Shown here: piece by piece, positions 54,269 to 63,176 of the stretch
Layout: each line of letters starts with the position of its first letter
Numbering within the stretch: position 1 is the stretch's first letter
From: Bacteroidia bacterium
GTDB lineage: Bacteria; Bacteroidota; Bacteroidia; J057
Reading direction: 5' to 3'
DNA length: 64,000 bases
Assembly: GCA_022760475.1 (NCBI GenBank)
Contig: JALEFZ010000087.1
Span: forward strand, 1-64,000
The notes under the pieces: generated by a model
The model's input: the letters and a program-made list of their open reading frames with translations, nothing else
Told to the model about the DNA's origin: nothing
Database searches by the model: none
Translations under genes and position numbers: made by a program

Positions 54269-56014
54269 TTAACCTAGATTTAGTTTAGATCCTGCTTTTA
54301 CCGATTTCCAGGATTGCATATGTTGCCTTTGTTCTTCGGATGGATTGCCAATGAGTACAAATTGGGGAACCTTGTACCTTCCTTCAGATGAAAGTGGCAA
54401 TTGGGCTGTTTTGATTTTTCCTTTGTGAAAATAATGAACTTCTGTCCTGAAACTGCCTTCCAGGTACGTGAGCCATTCAGAAAGGTCATTTCCAAGTTTT
54501 CTCCCACCAATGGCGATGATCTCATCTCCAATGTGAAGACCTGCATGTCTGGCAGGGCTATCTTCATAGAGACGATCCACAATCCATTGATTGTCTTCCT
54601 TTTTTACCTGCATTCCCCACCAGTTCCAAACAGGGTCTACGGGACTGACCTCTAATAAGGTAATGCCCATGTAGCGTCCCATTTCTTGCAGTGCAGGGGC
54701 AAGGCTCTCTGTACCGGAAATATATTTTGACCAGAATTTATCCAACGAAACTCCTGCATAGTGTTCTGTAATGCCTTTGAAGTCTTCTTTGCTATATGAC
54801 TTTCCTTCCTTCCCAATGGAAATGTACATCTGTTTCATGACATCATCCAGCGAATGTGCATCCATGGAACTCTTCCTGATGGTATAATCCAGCAGCATGG
54901 CTACCAGGTAACCTTTGGTGTAGAAGGAAATCTTTCGGTTGGGGACGGCTTCGCCTTTGTAGCCATTGGTCCAGGACTGTATACTGGCCTCTTCCAGGGA
55001 AATGTGATCCATGGCACCGGTCAGATAATGAGATTGGATCTCGCCATTGATGCTTTTCAGCCAGCGATTTTCGTTCCAAACGCCGCCTTTCCAGAGCATC
55101 AGATCTCCATAATAGGTCGTAACTCCCTCAGTGATGTAGTGTAATTTGGAATAATTGGGCTGGCTGTAATCATAGGGAGCCATGTCCGTAGGGCGAATGT
55201 ATTTGACGTTCCAGGTATGGAAGAGCTCATGAGAGGAGATTTCAAGCAGAGACTCATAATACCTTCCTTGCATGAGTCGGTGTCCTGGACCCATGGCAAT
55301 TACGGTAGAATTGAAATGCTCTACGCCATGTCTATAAGCAAATGGCCAGCTAACAAATAGGTAATGGTATTGGTCAACAGGAAAATCCCCAAACATTTGA
55401 ATCTGAGCCTCAGAATATGCCCGAATGTCCTGTTCCAATTTGTTGAAATCCGGATGGCAATCTCCCTGAAACCAAATATGTGTAGGTATTTCCATGACTG
55501 GAAACTCATGGTGAAACAGTTCCTTGCCCGCCAAAAAGGGGGTATCTACCAGTTGATGGTAATCAGAAAATGATTGTTGCCTTCCTTCTTCCATAAACCC
55601 TCCTCCAAGCATCCAGTTACTTGGCAGTTCCAGGCTCAGTTCACATGGACTGTCCATCAAATCTTCCTTATACATAAACAGGTTGATGCCATTGACTAAG
55701 AGCCGGTCTTCATCAAGGTAGGTTCCTCCTGCATCGGTCATATTGGCATACATCTTATAGGAGAAAATAAGTGTCCCTTTGGTGGAGGTTTCGACCATCC
55801 AATTGTGGATACTTGTCTTTTCTACCTGAAGGCTGGTTCCATCATCCATTTCTGCTGATTCATCCAGGATAAAGCGGGCGAAATTTTGGGTTTCATATCG
55901 GCCAGGGCGCCATGCTGGAAGTTTGAAATGCTGCCTACCGGGAGATACCGGACAGCTTATCGAAATATGGATGAGTTGTTCATGTGGTTTTTCAATACGG
56001 AGGCTGTATTTCAT
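54269..56014 (-). CDS. M61-family peptidase with PDZ domain
   Basis: 581 residues from ATG at 56014 (MKYSLRIEKPHEQLIHISI); the open frame runs upstream to 56059, but the family alignment starts at MKYS. It has the M61 N-terminal beta domain, the catalytic HELFHTWNVKYIRP (HExxH with the following Arg-Pro), and a C-terminal PDZ domain (about 470-545, DSPARHAGLHIGDEIIAIGG). Relatives are glycyl aminopeptidases. There is no signal peptide, so it is likely cytosolic. It heads a two-gene unit with rsgA. Confidence 0.9.
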   Translation of the reverse strand: MKYSLRIEKPHEQLIHISISCPVSPGRQHFKLPAWRPGRYETQNFARFILDESAEMDDGTSLQVEKTSIHNWMVETSTKGTLIFSYKMYANMTDAGGTYLDEDRLLVNGINLFMYKEDLMDSPCELSLELPSNWMLGGGFMEEGRQQSFSDYHQLVDTPFLAGKELFHHEFPVMEIPTHIWFQGDCHPDFNKLEQDIRAYSEAQIQMFGDFPVDQYHYLFVSWPFAYRHGVEHFNSTVIAMGPGHRLMQGRYYESLLEISSHELFHTWNVKYIRPTDMAPYDYSQPNYSKLHYITEGVTTYYGDLMLWKGGVWNENRWLKSINGEIQSHYLTGAMDHISLEEASIQSWTNGYKGEAVPNRKISFYTKGYLVAMLLDYTIRKSSMDAHSLDDVMKQMYISIGKEGKSYSKEDFKGITEHYAGVSLDKFWSKYISGTESLAPALQEMGRYMGITLLEVSPVDPVWNWWGMQVKKEDNQWIVDRLYEDSPARHAGLHIGDEIIAIGGRKLGNDLSEWLTYLEGSFRTEVHYFHKGKIKTAQLPLSSEGRYKVPQFVLIGNPSEEQRQHMQSWKSVKAGSKLNLG

Positions 56015-56282
56015 GAAGATGGAATTAGGGTTTGGTGGTGTGTAGCCCCAAAATAACAATTTGTAAAAATTACTTGAAATTAATGGTCAATTAAAATTTA
56101 CGATGCAAAATTTCCTGCTGTTTCAGGATTTCCAGGAAGGGGATTTTTGAGGATAAATGCAGGGCCTGACACGCATATTCATCAGGTAAACACGGAGAGT
56201 AAAATTAGGAGATTTTTCTCCTACGTTTGTGTGACTTCTCCGTAGAAGAGTTATCAATTAAAACCAATCTATACTTTATCCC

Positions 56283-57026
56283 ATGAGAATTAAACAAACT
56301 ATCATTGTCGCCTTATTTTCTCTTTTTACCCTTCAAGGAATGGCACAGGGTGTAGTGAAGTTAGCCCCTCTAAAACTATTCAACGGCAAAATCGCCGTAG
56401 GCTATGAGCATGTCCTTAATGACAATTGGACAGCAGGAGTGGGTCTTCAGGTAGTTATGCCCAACAACCTTGACACATTCAATGAAGGTTTGCAGGACGC
56501 ATTTACAAACTCCCAGGATTTAAATTTCTCTGACCGCCTTCAGTTCAGCGGATTCAGTAGAAAAACAGGAGTTAAAGTAACCCCAGAAGCCAGGTATTAT
56601 TTTTCTGGTAATGCTCCTAAAGGCTTTTATGCGATGGGCTTTGCCCGTTATACCCGTACAGCTTGGGGCTGGGAGAATACCTATACTACCACAAATGGAG
56701 AAGTTGTTAATTACAGCCTTACTACGCCTGTTACAGTAGCGGGTCTAGGTGTTGGACTTGGAGTTCAGGCAATCATCGCTGATGTAGTTACCATCGACTG
56801 GAACACTGGATTGGGTGGTGCTGCTTATGCCTTAGGTATAAATGGAGAAATCAGTGCCCCTACAGCAGAAGGCATCAACGAGTTCTTCAATGACATTGAA
56901 AATGGCCTAGGGGAAGAATTCCTGAACACAGTTACTACCAACACGGTAAATGAATCTCTAGGAACAATTACTACGCCCAGCCTGATATTGATTTCTCGCC
57001 TGAGTGTAGGTTTCTACATTCGCTAA
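56283..57026 (+). CDS. Outer-membrane beta-barrel protein
   Basis: 247 residues with a signal peptide (about 1-21, ending GMAQG) and a pattern of alternating hydrophobic strands with aromatic girdle residues ending in RLSVGFYIR, a C-terminal aromatic-rich strand typical of outer-membrane barrels. It resembles the small DUF3575-like barrels of Bacteroidota (KIAVGYEHVLNDNWTAGVGLQV), but I cannot name a transported compound. It is a single gene ended by a strong terminator. Confidence 0.75.
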   Translation: MRIKQTIIVALFSLFTLQGMAQGVVKLAPLKLFNGKIAVGYEHVLNDNWTAGVGLQVVMPNNLDTFNEGLQDAFTNSQDLNFSDRLQFSGFSRKTGVKVTPEARYYFSGNAPKGFYAMGFARYTRTAWGWENTYTTTNGEVVNYSLTTPVTVAGLGVGLGVQAIIADVVTIDWNTGLGGAAYALGINGEISAPTAEGINEFFNDIENGLGEEFLNTVTTNTVNESLGTITTPSLILISRLSVGFYIR

Positions 57027-57048
57027 GGCAATCAGAAAAGATAAGTAT

Positions 57049-57080
57049 GCCCAATGCATAAGCTGCATTGGGCTTTTTTT
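57049..57080 (+). terminator. Terminator of the barrel protein gene
   Basis: GCCCAATGC (57049-57057) pairs with GCATTGGGC (57065-57073), followed by T7. It lies 22 bases after the stop and partly overlaps the stop codon of the converging endonuclease gene. Confidence 0.9.
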
Positions 57081-58698
57081 ATTCCAGGATAAACTTTTGA
57101 CTTCCCAATCCCTCTATGATCAATATGTAGATCCCCGGTTCTACATCAGAAAGATCAAGTGTCAGCAAATATGGATTGTCAAATAAAGATTTGAATGGGA
57201 TACTTTTTCCGTTTATGTCCAGCAAACGAAGTTCAGTATCCTTGCTTAGTGCTTTCCTGCTACGAACAGATAGATGGTCATGAGCTGGAATTGGGTAAAT
57301 GGAAAATGCTAAGTTTTCGGCTTTCACTGAAGTCGCTCCGGTAAGCGTTCCTTCTACAGCTATGGAAACAGCTCCGAGGCCATTTACATCGGTATTAAAC
57401 TGCAGCGTTCCTTCATAAAAGCCTTCCTGCTTGTTTGAAATAATCAATGGGATGCTAAGAGCTTCACCAGCCTCTATCAGGGTATCATTTGAAAAGCCCA
57501 ACTGAAAAGCTGCTCCTTGAATAGAGATATTGGTAATATTTACAGGAAGCTCTCCATCATTAACCATGACAAAGGAAAACTGACCACTGGTATCTACCGG
57601 TGTATCCCTGAATGATACCTTGTTATAAATGATGTCCAAAGACTTACGAGTGGCAGTACTGTTGGAGGATATACTGCTAATGCGGTGGATGAACTGTGGA
57701 TAATCTATAAAAGGATTCCTGTTTTTCTGAACAGAGAAAATATCCTCATTTCGGGTCTTATCTATCGTTGAAGGTAAGAAATTCAGGTGCCACTGACGCA
57801 GAATAGCCTCCTGAGAATTTAGGAAATTGCTGTAATTCTGGTATCTCAATACAAAGTAAAACATTGCCCTTGCCACACGCCCCTTTTGCTCATCCCTGGG
57901 TTCAAAAGTGCTGTTTCCCTGTTTTGATCCTCCCTGCTGCCAGCCGGGATTTGATACAATTCCGAATGGGAAATTTCCTCTTACCGAGTTGGAACTGGAT
58001 GTGGTTGGGAAGAGGTGAAACAAATCACTTCTCATGGGTATGTCCTGATTAAAAAAACTTTGAGGGAAGGTATGCTCAGTATTGAAGTTTTGATTCTGTG
58101 CTGCGGTCCGGTTGGCGTAGCCTGTAATCACCGTGCCTGTATACACACACTCAATGGTATTGGTGTTGGCACCTTGGCCGTTGAGACGCTGGTTATCAAT
58201 CTCCTCAAACATGGCGTTTCGGGCGTTATTGTAGGAAAGGGTAACTTGTCCACTGGCAAGGCGGCTCTGGAGGGCGTCTTTTAGTGCTTGCTCACTGAGA
58301 TTGGCGGTGCTGCTATAGTAGCTGTTCGAAAATATACCTGTGCCACCCAGGTCAACCGTAAATGCTCCTATGCCATCTTCGGTAATGAGAACCATTTCGG
58401 AATTATGAGAAACATTCTGGCCAGGGTGAAAAAAGAGTTTTATGTTTTTACTTTGCCCAGGTTCCAGGCTAAAAGTATCTGTCTCTGCAGAAAAACCCCT
58501 TCTGAGGTAAGTATCGTAGAAACGAATTTCTGTGACTTTCACCTTGAAGTCAGTTGGATTCATGATGGGCAAACTTCTGTCCAGGGTATCTAATTCGCTG
58601 GCAGTAGGGAATACCAATCGCGAAGTTGCAGGTTCAAGGATTTGAGATGAGCAGGTGATTGAAAGGAAGAAAAAAAGCGGGAGTATGATGAATCGCAT
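57079..58698 (-). CDS. Secreted endonuclease I-family nuclease with T9SS sorting domain
   Basis: 539 residues with a signal peptide (ITCSSQ-type end near residue 19). The catalytic region (about 130-310) is an endonuclease I/NucM domain: TEHTFPQSFF holds the His-Me-finger, followed by DLFHLFPT, NFPFG and EPRDEQKGRVARAMFYFVLRYQ. A central beta-rich domain (FRDTPVDTSGQFSFVMVNDG) and an N-terminal one resemble Ig-like or choice-of-anchor folds. The last 80 residues are a T9SS sorting domain (FSIYPIPAHDHLSVRS, EPGIYILIIEG). It should digest extracellular DNA at the cell surface. Confidence 0.88.
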   Translation of the reverse strand: MRFIILPLFFFLSITCSSQILEPATSRLVFPTASELDTLDRSLPIMNPTDFKVKVTEIRFYDTYLRRGFSAETDTFSLEPGQSKNIKLFFHPGQNVSHNSEMVLITEDGIGAFTVDLGGTGIFSNSYYSSTANLSEQALKDALQSRLASGQVTLSYNNARNAMFEEIDNQRLNGQGANTNTIECVYTGTVITGYANRTAAQNQNFNTEHTFPQSFFNQDIPMRSDLFHLFPTTSSSNSVRGNFPFGIVSNPGWQQGGSKQGNSTFEPRDEQKGRVARAMFYFVLRYQNYSNFLNSQEAILRQWHLNFLPSTIDKTRNEDIFSVQKNRNPFIDYPQFIHRISSISSNSTATRKSLDIIYNKVSFRDTPVDTSGQFSFVMVNDGELPVNITNISIQGAAFQLGFSNDTLIEAGEALSIPLIISNKQEGFYEGTLQFNTDVNGLGAVSIAVEGTLTGATSVKAENLAFSIYPIPAHDHLSVRSRKALSKDTELRLLDINGKSIPFKSLFDNPYLLTLDLSDVEPGIYILIIEGLGSQKFILE

Positions 58699-58886
58699 GG
58701 AGAATTGAATTGTGGGTGCAAATATGAAGCCTTAACGGGAGAATTCATACCCCAAAATCAATGTCTAATTCTTGATCCTTTATTTCTTGCATTCTAATGG
58801 AATATTAATACGAATGCTAGCAATGGTTTTAGCCAGACAATAAAAGCTCCCTAAAATGGAAATTACTCCATTTCCACATAATTATT

Positions 58887-58916
58887 CCATTAAGACATAT
58901 TAATTTTCTAATTTTG
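58887..58916 (+). promoter_or_regulatory. Candidate promoter of the cysteine desulfurase gene
   Basis: TAATTTTG (58909-58916) is an exact TAnnTTTG -7 box, with TTC (one mismatch to TTG) at about 58885-58887. Transcription would start near 58923, which makes the ATG at 58927 nearly leaderless and favours the ATG at 58951. Confidence 0.45.
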
Positions 58917-58950
58917 TAAAATTGCTATGCTAACTTCTAATCAGATACCT

Positions 58951-60093
58951 ATGAGTGTTTACTTGGATAATGCCGCCTCAACTCCTATGGATCCCAGGGT
59001 TTTCGAAGAAATGAAACCATTTTTCCTCAATCAATTTGGAAATCCTTCATCCACCCATGCCTATGGCCGAGAATTGAGAAATGCACTTGAAAATGCACGC
59101 AGGCGTATCGCCAAGTGTCTGAATGTAAGGCCCCTTACCCTTTTCTTTACCAGTGGAGGAACGGAATCTGACAACCTGGCAATCCTTGGCGCTGTCAACG
59201 GCTTGGGAGTGAAGCACATCATTAGCAGTCCTATTGAACATCATGCAGTTACCCACCCCATCGAAAAACTGGAAAAGGAAGGTAGGGTAACAGTCTCATG
59301 GCTAAAGGTTGGTGCCAATGGCCAGATCGACCTGGATGATTTAAGACAGGAGTTGGAAGCCCACCCCAATTCCCTGGTATCTCTCATGCATGCCAATAAT
59401 GAGATTGGAACCATTTACGATATAGAGGCCATTGGAAATATTTGTAGGGAGTACAATGCCTATTACCATTCTGATACAGTTCAAAGTTTGGGGAAGGTCG
59501 CTCTGGATCTGGATACCTTACCGGTAGACTTCATTACGGCATCTGCTCATAAATTCTATGGACCGAAGGGCGTTGGCTTTCTTTACGTCAGGAAGGGAAT
59601 AGCCCTTGCACCACAATTTACAGGTGGGGGGCAGGAGAGGGACCTTCGTCCGGGGACAGAGAATATTCCTGCCATTATAGGTATGGCCAAGGCCTTTGAA
59701 TTGGCCCATGAAGAAATGGAGGCTCGAAATGAACATATGAACAACCTCAAAATCAGGTTTTGGGAGATGCTTCAAACGGAGTTTCCGGGTGTGAAGATCA
59801 ATGGAGAAACTGACCCATCCAAATGCATTCCTGGCTTGATCAATATAACCTTGCCTGGTGAAGGAGATCCTATGATTTTGTTTAACCTGGATTTGGCAGG
59901 AGTAGCTGCCTCAGGTGGATCGGCCTGCAGTTCGGGAGCAGTAATGGGAAGCCATGTCCTGCATCATATAGGGGTGCAATCCGACGAAATGCCTCGTTCC
60001 GTTCGCTTTTCCTTTGGGAAATTCAGCAGTGAAGAAGACCTGGAAGTCGTCAAAAACTCGTTAAAATCTCTGAATTTATTACAAGTTTCCTAA
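58951..60093 (+). CDS. Cysteine desulfurase (IscS/NifS family)
   Basis: 380 residues from ATG at 58951 (MSVYLDNAAST), chosen from the promoter position and the family start; an in-frame ATG at 58927 adds eight residues. The PLP lysine lies in SAHKFYGPKGVGFLYVR, the active-site cysteine in GSACSSGAVMGSHVL, and GGGQERDLRPGTENI and NNEIGTI are conserved family motifs. It takes sulfur from cysteine for Fe-S clusters and tRNA thiolation. It is a lone gene, so the split between a housekeeping IscS and a tRNA-specific NifS cannot be made. Confidence 0.9.
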   Translation: MSVYLDNAASTPMDPRVFEEMKPFFLNQFGNPSSTHAYGRELRNALENARRRIAKCLNVRPLTLFFTSGGTESDNLAILGAVNGLGVKHIISSPIEHHAVTHPIEKLEKEGRVTVSWLKVGANGQIDLDDLRQELEAHPNSLVSLMHANNEIGTIYDIEAIGNICREYNAYYHSDTVQSLGKVALDLDTLPVDFITASAHKFYGPKGVGFLYVRKGIALAPQFTGGGQERDLRPGTENIPAIIGMAKAFELAHEEMEARNEHMNNLKIRFWEMLQTEFPGVKINGETDPSKCIPGLINITLPGEGDPMILFNLDLAGVAASGGSACSSGAVMGSHVLHHIGVQSDEMPRSVRFSFGKFSSEEDLEVVKNSLKSLNLLQVS

Positions 60094-60245
60094 ATCGGGC
60101 TTCAATTTTCACTAATTCTTTCTTCCAAACGTATTAGCATAAGGGTCTGGTATTTGTTGAGATAAAACGACAAGAACAATTTCAGACTTATACAATTGTA
60201 GGATAGGGGGTTCGCGAACTCCTTTAGCCTGCCTAGTATTTCTAT

Positions 60246-61430
60246 ATGGAAGGACAACAGAACGTAGCTATATACCTTGATTTTGAGAATTTGGCGATTT
60301 CAGCCGAGACAGTGTATCCAGAGCTGGACAAACCATTAAAAATTGAACCAATTGTTGACTATGCCACAACCAAGGGAGTAATCTGCTCCCGAAGGGCTTA
60401 TGCCAATTGGTCCAAAGATATATTTGCCCAATACCAAAGCCGCTTGATGGAGCAAGGTTTTGAGTTAATTCACCTACCTGAAACCAATTTTCAAGGGAAG
60501 AATGGCTCAGACGTAAGGTTGGCTGTAGATGTGATGGAGTACATGGAGGTATTCAGAGAAATAGATACCTTGATTGTGGGTTCGGGAGATACCGATTTCA
60601 TTCCTCTTATCCAGCGTTTGCGCTCAAGGGGGAAATCTGTGGTTATTTTGGGATTTGAGCACAGTGTGGGCACATTGGTCAAGAGAAACAGCACCGAATT
60701 CAAGGCACTGGAAGAACTCATCGGTGCTCCGGGAGAAGAATCCTTGACTTCAGACCTTTCGGATGAACCTGACCTTACCCGTGGGAGAAGACTTTTACTT
60801 AGATACATCAATAGCAGAAACAGCGATGAAGGTGTGTTGATGTCTCAATTGAAACAACAACTATTGAGGCTTGACCCGTCTTTTTCTGAAAAAGAACTTG
60901 GCTTTTCTTCATTCAAGCAATTTGTCGTTTCATTGACAGGTGATGTGGTTGAGAAGGTGGTCATGGAAGAGAATACATTACCTGTGGTATTTCTTCAACA
61001 ACCTGAGGAACCTGGCCAACCGGTTCAAATCAACTCGAAGGAAAATGCTGCCCAGTTTCTCGCCAAAAAACTGCGCTATCAAAAGAAAACCATCAAGCGT
61101 TTGCTGATGTCGCAAGCTCTATTTGAAAGCCTCGGCCAAAAAAGTCCCATGTCGATGAACCAAATGTTCGAGGAGGTATATGAACAAGTGAAGCCCAAAG
61201 TAGCCAAGACAGACATCAAAAAATACATCAATACCCTGTTTACAGGTGGAGCATTTACTGCTACCCAAAAACATGCAAACGGACCCTTATTATCTCGCCC
61301 ATTTAAGCTGGATGATACCATTCAAAGCCCTGAAGGCCTGGATACCATATACATAAGGAGGGTTTCGGAGATTTTACAGAGCAGGTATACCGACCTGGAA
61401 CCTGCGGAAATTTTGGAGTTGTTGATCTGA
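60246..61430 (+). CDS. NYN-domain RNase-like protein with LOTUS/OST-HTH region
   Basis: 394 residues. The N-terminal NYN (PIN-like) domain has VAIYLDFENLAIS, GSDVRLAVDVMEYM and GSGDTDFIPLIQRLRSRGKSVVILG, carrying the conserved acidic residues of the nuclease site. A helical region follows; LLRYINSRNSDEGVLMSQLKQQLLRLDPSFSEKELGFSSFKQFV (about 60795-60930) fits an OST-HTH/LOTUS domain, which binds RNA. The family (LabA/limkain-like) is thought to cleave or regulate RNA; activity is unproven here. A Lys-rich C-terminal helical domain is less clear. Confidence 0.85.
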   Translation: MEGQQNVAIYLDFENLAISAETVYPELDKPLKIEPIVDYATTKGVICSRRAYANWSKDIFAQYQSRLMEQGFELIHLPETNFQGKNGSDVRLAVDVMEYMEVFREIDTLIVGSGDTDFIPLIQRLRSRGKSVVILGFEHSVGTLVKRNSTEFKALEELIGAPGEESLTSDLSDEPDLTRGRRLLLRYINSRNSDEGVLMSQLKQQLLRLDPSFSEKELGFSSFKQFVVSLTGDVVEKVVMEENTLPVVFLQQPEEPGQPVQINSKENAAQFLAKKLRYQKKTIKRLLMSQALFESLGQKSPMSMNQMFEEVYEQVKPKVAKTDIKKYINTLFTGGAFTATQKHANGPLLSRPFKLDDTIQSPEGLDTIYIRRVSEILQSRYTDLEPAEILELLI

Positions 61431-61738
61431 TGTATCAGAGAATTATATTTTCCTGATGCCCGTTATTTATTTTTCTTCAAAATATACTGCGACAGCTCCC
61501 AATTGATCATATGCGAAGCTATTTCTTGGCATGTAAGGATTCTCCACACTCATACATTAATAATGCCCGTTGATCCCTCACTGGCATAGCCCACCTGCCT
61601 CGCTTTGTATCTTGTGCATACAAATGCTCAGGTAAATCATCCTTTCTTATCGACTTAATTATCATTCTTGCGGAAACGCGGGGCTAAATGGTATGCTTGT
61701 TGCCCATGTAAAGTAGGGAAGTAAATCGTACATTTTTT
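61431..61738. other. Intergenic region with traces of a minus-strand small gene
   Basis: Between the NYN gene and the zinc-ribbon gene. The plus strand shows no ORF. The minus strand holds two overlapping open frames that join into a plausible small protein (see the separate entry). No terminator or tRNA was recognised. A GC-rich patch at about 61670-61685 precedes the next gene. Confidence 0.4.
61467..61665 (-). pseudogene. Frameshifted small gene
   Basis: A 48-codon frame starts at ATG 61665 and stops at TAG 61519-61521. A second frame begins within it (ATG 61551-61553) and runs to TAA 61467-61469, encoding 28 residues. Joined by one base near 61540, they give about 65 residues with a protein-like composition: first DDLPEHLYAQDTKRGRWAMP and VRDQRALLMYECGE, then NSFAYDQLGAVAVYFEEK. 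Either the gene is broken by an indel, or a base is miscounted. I recognise no family; it could also be chance, given its short length. Confidence 0.35.
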
Positions 61739-63166
61739 ATGTCTCAAAACCTCAATACAAATGACCAATCATTTTCTCCTGAAGTTCAGGGGGAGGAGGC
61801 TTTGAGTTTTGGCCCCACCCTCGCAGAAAGTAAAGGATATCAGGGGAATAAGGCCAAATCGCATCCGATGAAATCTACCCCCTGGACATGTGGTTCTTGC
61901 GGACATACCAATAAGGCAGAGGATCTGGAATGTCATTCTTGTGGAGGAAAGTTGCCTGTAGTGTCCTTGTTTAAGGCACAACGTGTCTATCTGGTAGACA
62001 TCCAGCGAATTGAACTGAGCTGGGAAGTTCACGAGGCTGATGAGGTAATGCTGGTTCCAGGCAATGAGTACCTTCCCGCGAAGGGAACCTTTGAAGTGAG
62101 TGCGGAGGTAGGGGACTTATACGTCCTCATGGCAAAAAATCAGTACGGTACCCGCAGGCTGATGACGAGGGCCAGGGCTTTGCCTCCTCAGATTCACAGT
62201 TTTACCTGCATTGATGATAAAATCCAGCTGGGATATCCGGTGATTTTTCAATGGGATGTCGAGCATTGTGAGAGTTTATTTATTTCCGAAGTCGGAGAGG
62301 TTACCGGGCGTGGATATGCAGAGGTAGAAATCAGGAAACCCGGTATTTATACACTGACTGCGAAGAATGAATCCGGGGAAGTTTCCAAAAACCTGGAGCT
62401 ATTCCTTCCTCAACCTGAGGTCAGTAGTTTTTATGCTGCTTCAGAAACTGTAGAGTTGGGCATGCCTATTACTCTCTTTTGGGAGGCACACAACTATGAG
62501 TCTCTTCGCCTGATGCCTTATGGCCTGGATGTAACAGAAAAAACGAGCCATGATGTATATCCTGACAGAACCACAGATTTTTATCTCTTAGCGAAGAACC
62601 TTTCGGGAGATGTCATGCGGAAGGTAACACTCAGACTTCCTCCTCCAAGGATCAGTTATTTTGGCTCTGAAGATGGAATTTCGACGGAGGGTAGTCCTGT
62701 AGAACTAAGGTGGCAAGTAGAGAATGCATTTAAAGTAACCATGAACCAAGGGATCGGAGAAGTGCCGGTCAATGGAACCATAGAAGTACGACCTGAGAAA
62801 GCATATACAGATTATGAGATCATTGCGATAGGACATTCGGGTGTAGAAAAATCCAGTTTTAGGGTGACACGCTTCCCCATTCCACTTGAGGAGCAGATGT
62901 TTTTGCTGGATACCCCCGATCCTTACGAATTGACTTTACAATTACCACCACCCAATAAACAATTGATGCCCATGCCTCAGCGAAAAAACGAAAATCCTAC
63001 TACTGAAGAGGAAATCGCCAAGGAACAGGACTACCAGGTTTGGCGAGCCCAGCAGATGATGTTGACAGATGATTTGATGCGGATGGAAAAGGCCAGTATC
63101 AGAACCGAATTCAAGAAAATAATTGCTCGATTGAAGAAAAAGAAAACCAGTCAAAACAAAGGCTAA
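61739..63166 (+). CDS. Zinc-ribbon protein with Ig-like repeats
   Basis: 475 residues. No signal peptide. A zinc ribbon lies at about 44-66 (WTCGSCGHTNKAEDLECHSCGGKLP: four Cys in two CxxC pairs). About four beta-sandwich repeats follow, each with a hydrophobic-aromatic core and a Glu/Arg-rich turn (RIELSWEVHEADEVMLVPG, VIFQWDVEHCESLFISEVG, ITLFWEAHNYESLRLMPYG, VELRWQVENAFKVTMNQGIG, on separate stretches). The C-terminus is a charged helix. It lies 10 bases before the DUF4407 gene, so the pair is probably co-transcribed. I cannot name a function; a scaffold or sensor is possible. Confidence 0.7.
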   Translation: MSQNLNTNDQSFSPEVQGEEALSFGPTLAESKGYQGNKAKSHPMKSTPWTCGSCGHTNKAEDLECHSCGGKLPVVSLFKAQRVYLVDIQRIELSWEVHEADEVMLVPGNEYLPAKGTFEVSAEVGDLYVLMAKNQYGTRRLMTRARALPPQIHSFTCIDDKIQLGYPVIFQWDVEHCESLFISEVGEVTGRGYAEVEIRKPGIYTLTAKNESGEVSKNLELFLPQPEVSSFYAASETVELGMPITLFWEAHNYESLRLMPYGLDVTEKTSHDVYPDRTTDFYLLAKNLSGDVMRKVTLRLPPPRISYFGSEDGISTEGSPVELRWQVENAFKVTMNQGIGEVPVNGTIEVRPEKAYTDYEIIAIGHSGVEKSSFRVTRFPIPLEEQMFLLDTPDPYELTLQLPPPNKQLMPMPQRKNENPTTEEEIAKEQDYQVWRAQQMMLTDDLMRMEKASIRTEFKKIIARLKKKKTSQNKG

Positions 63167-63176
63167 GACGGATATC

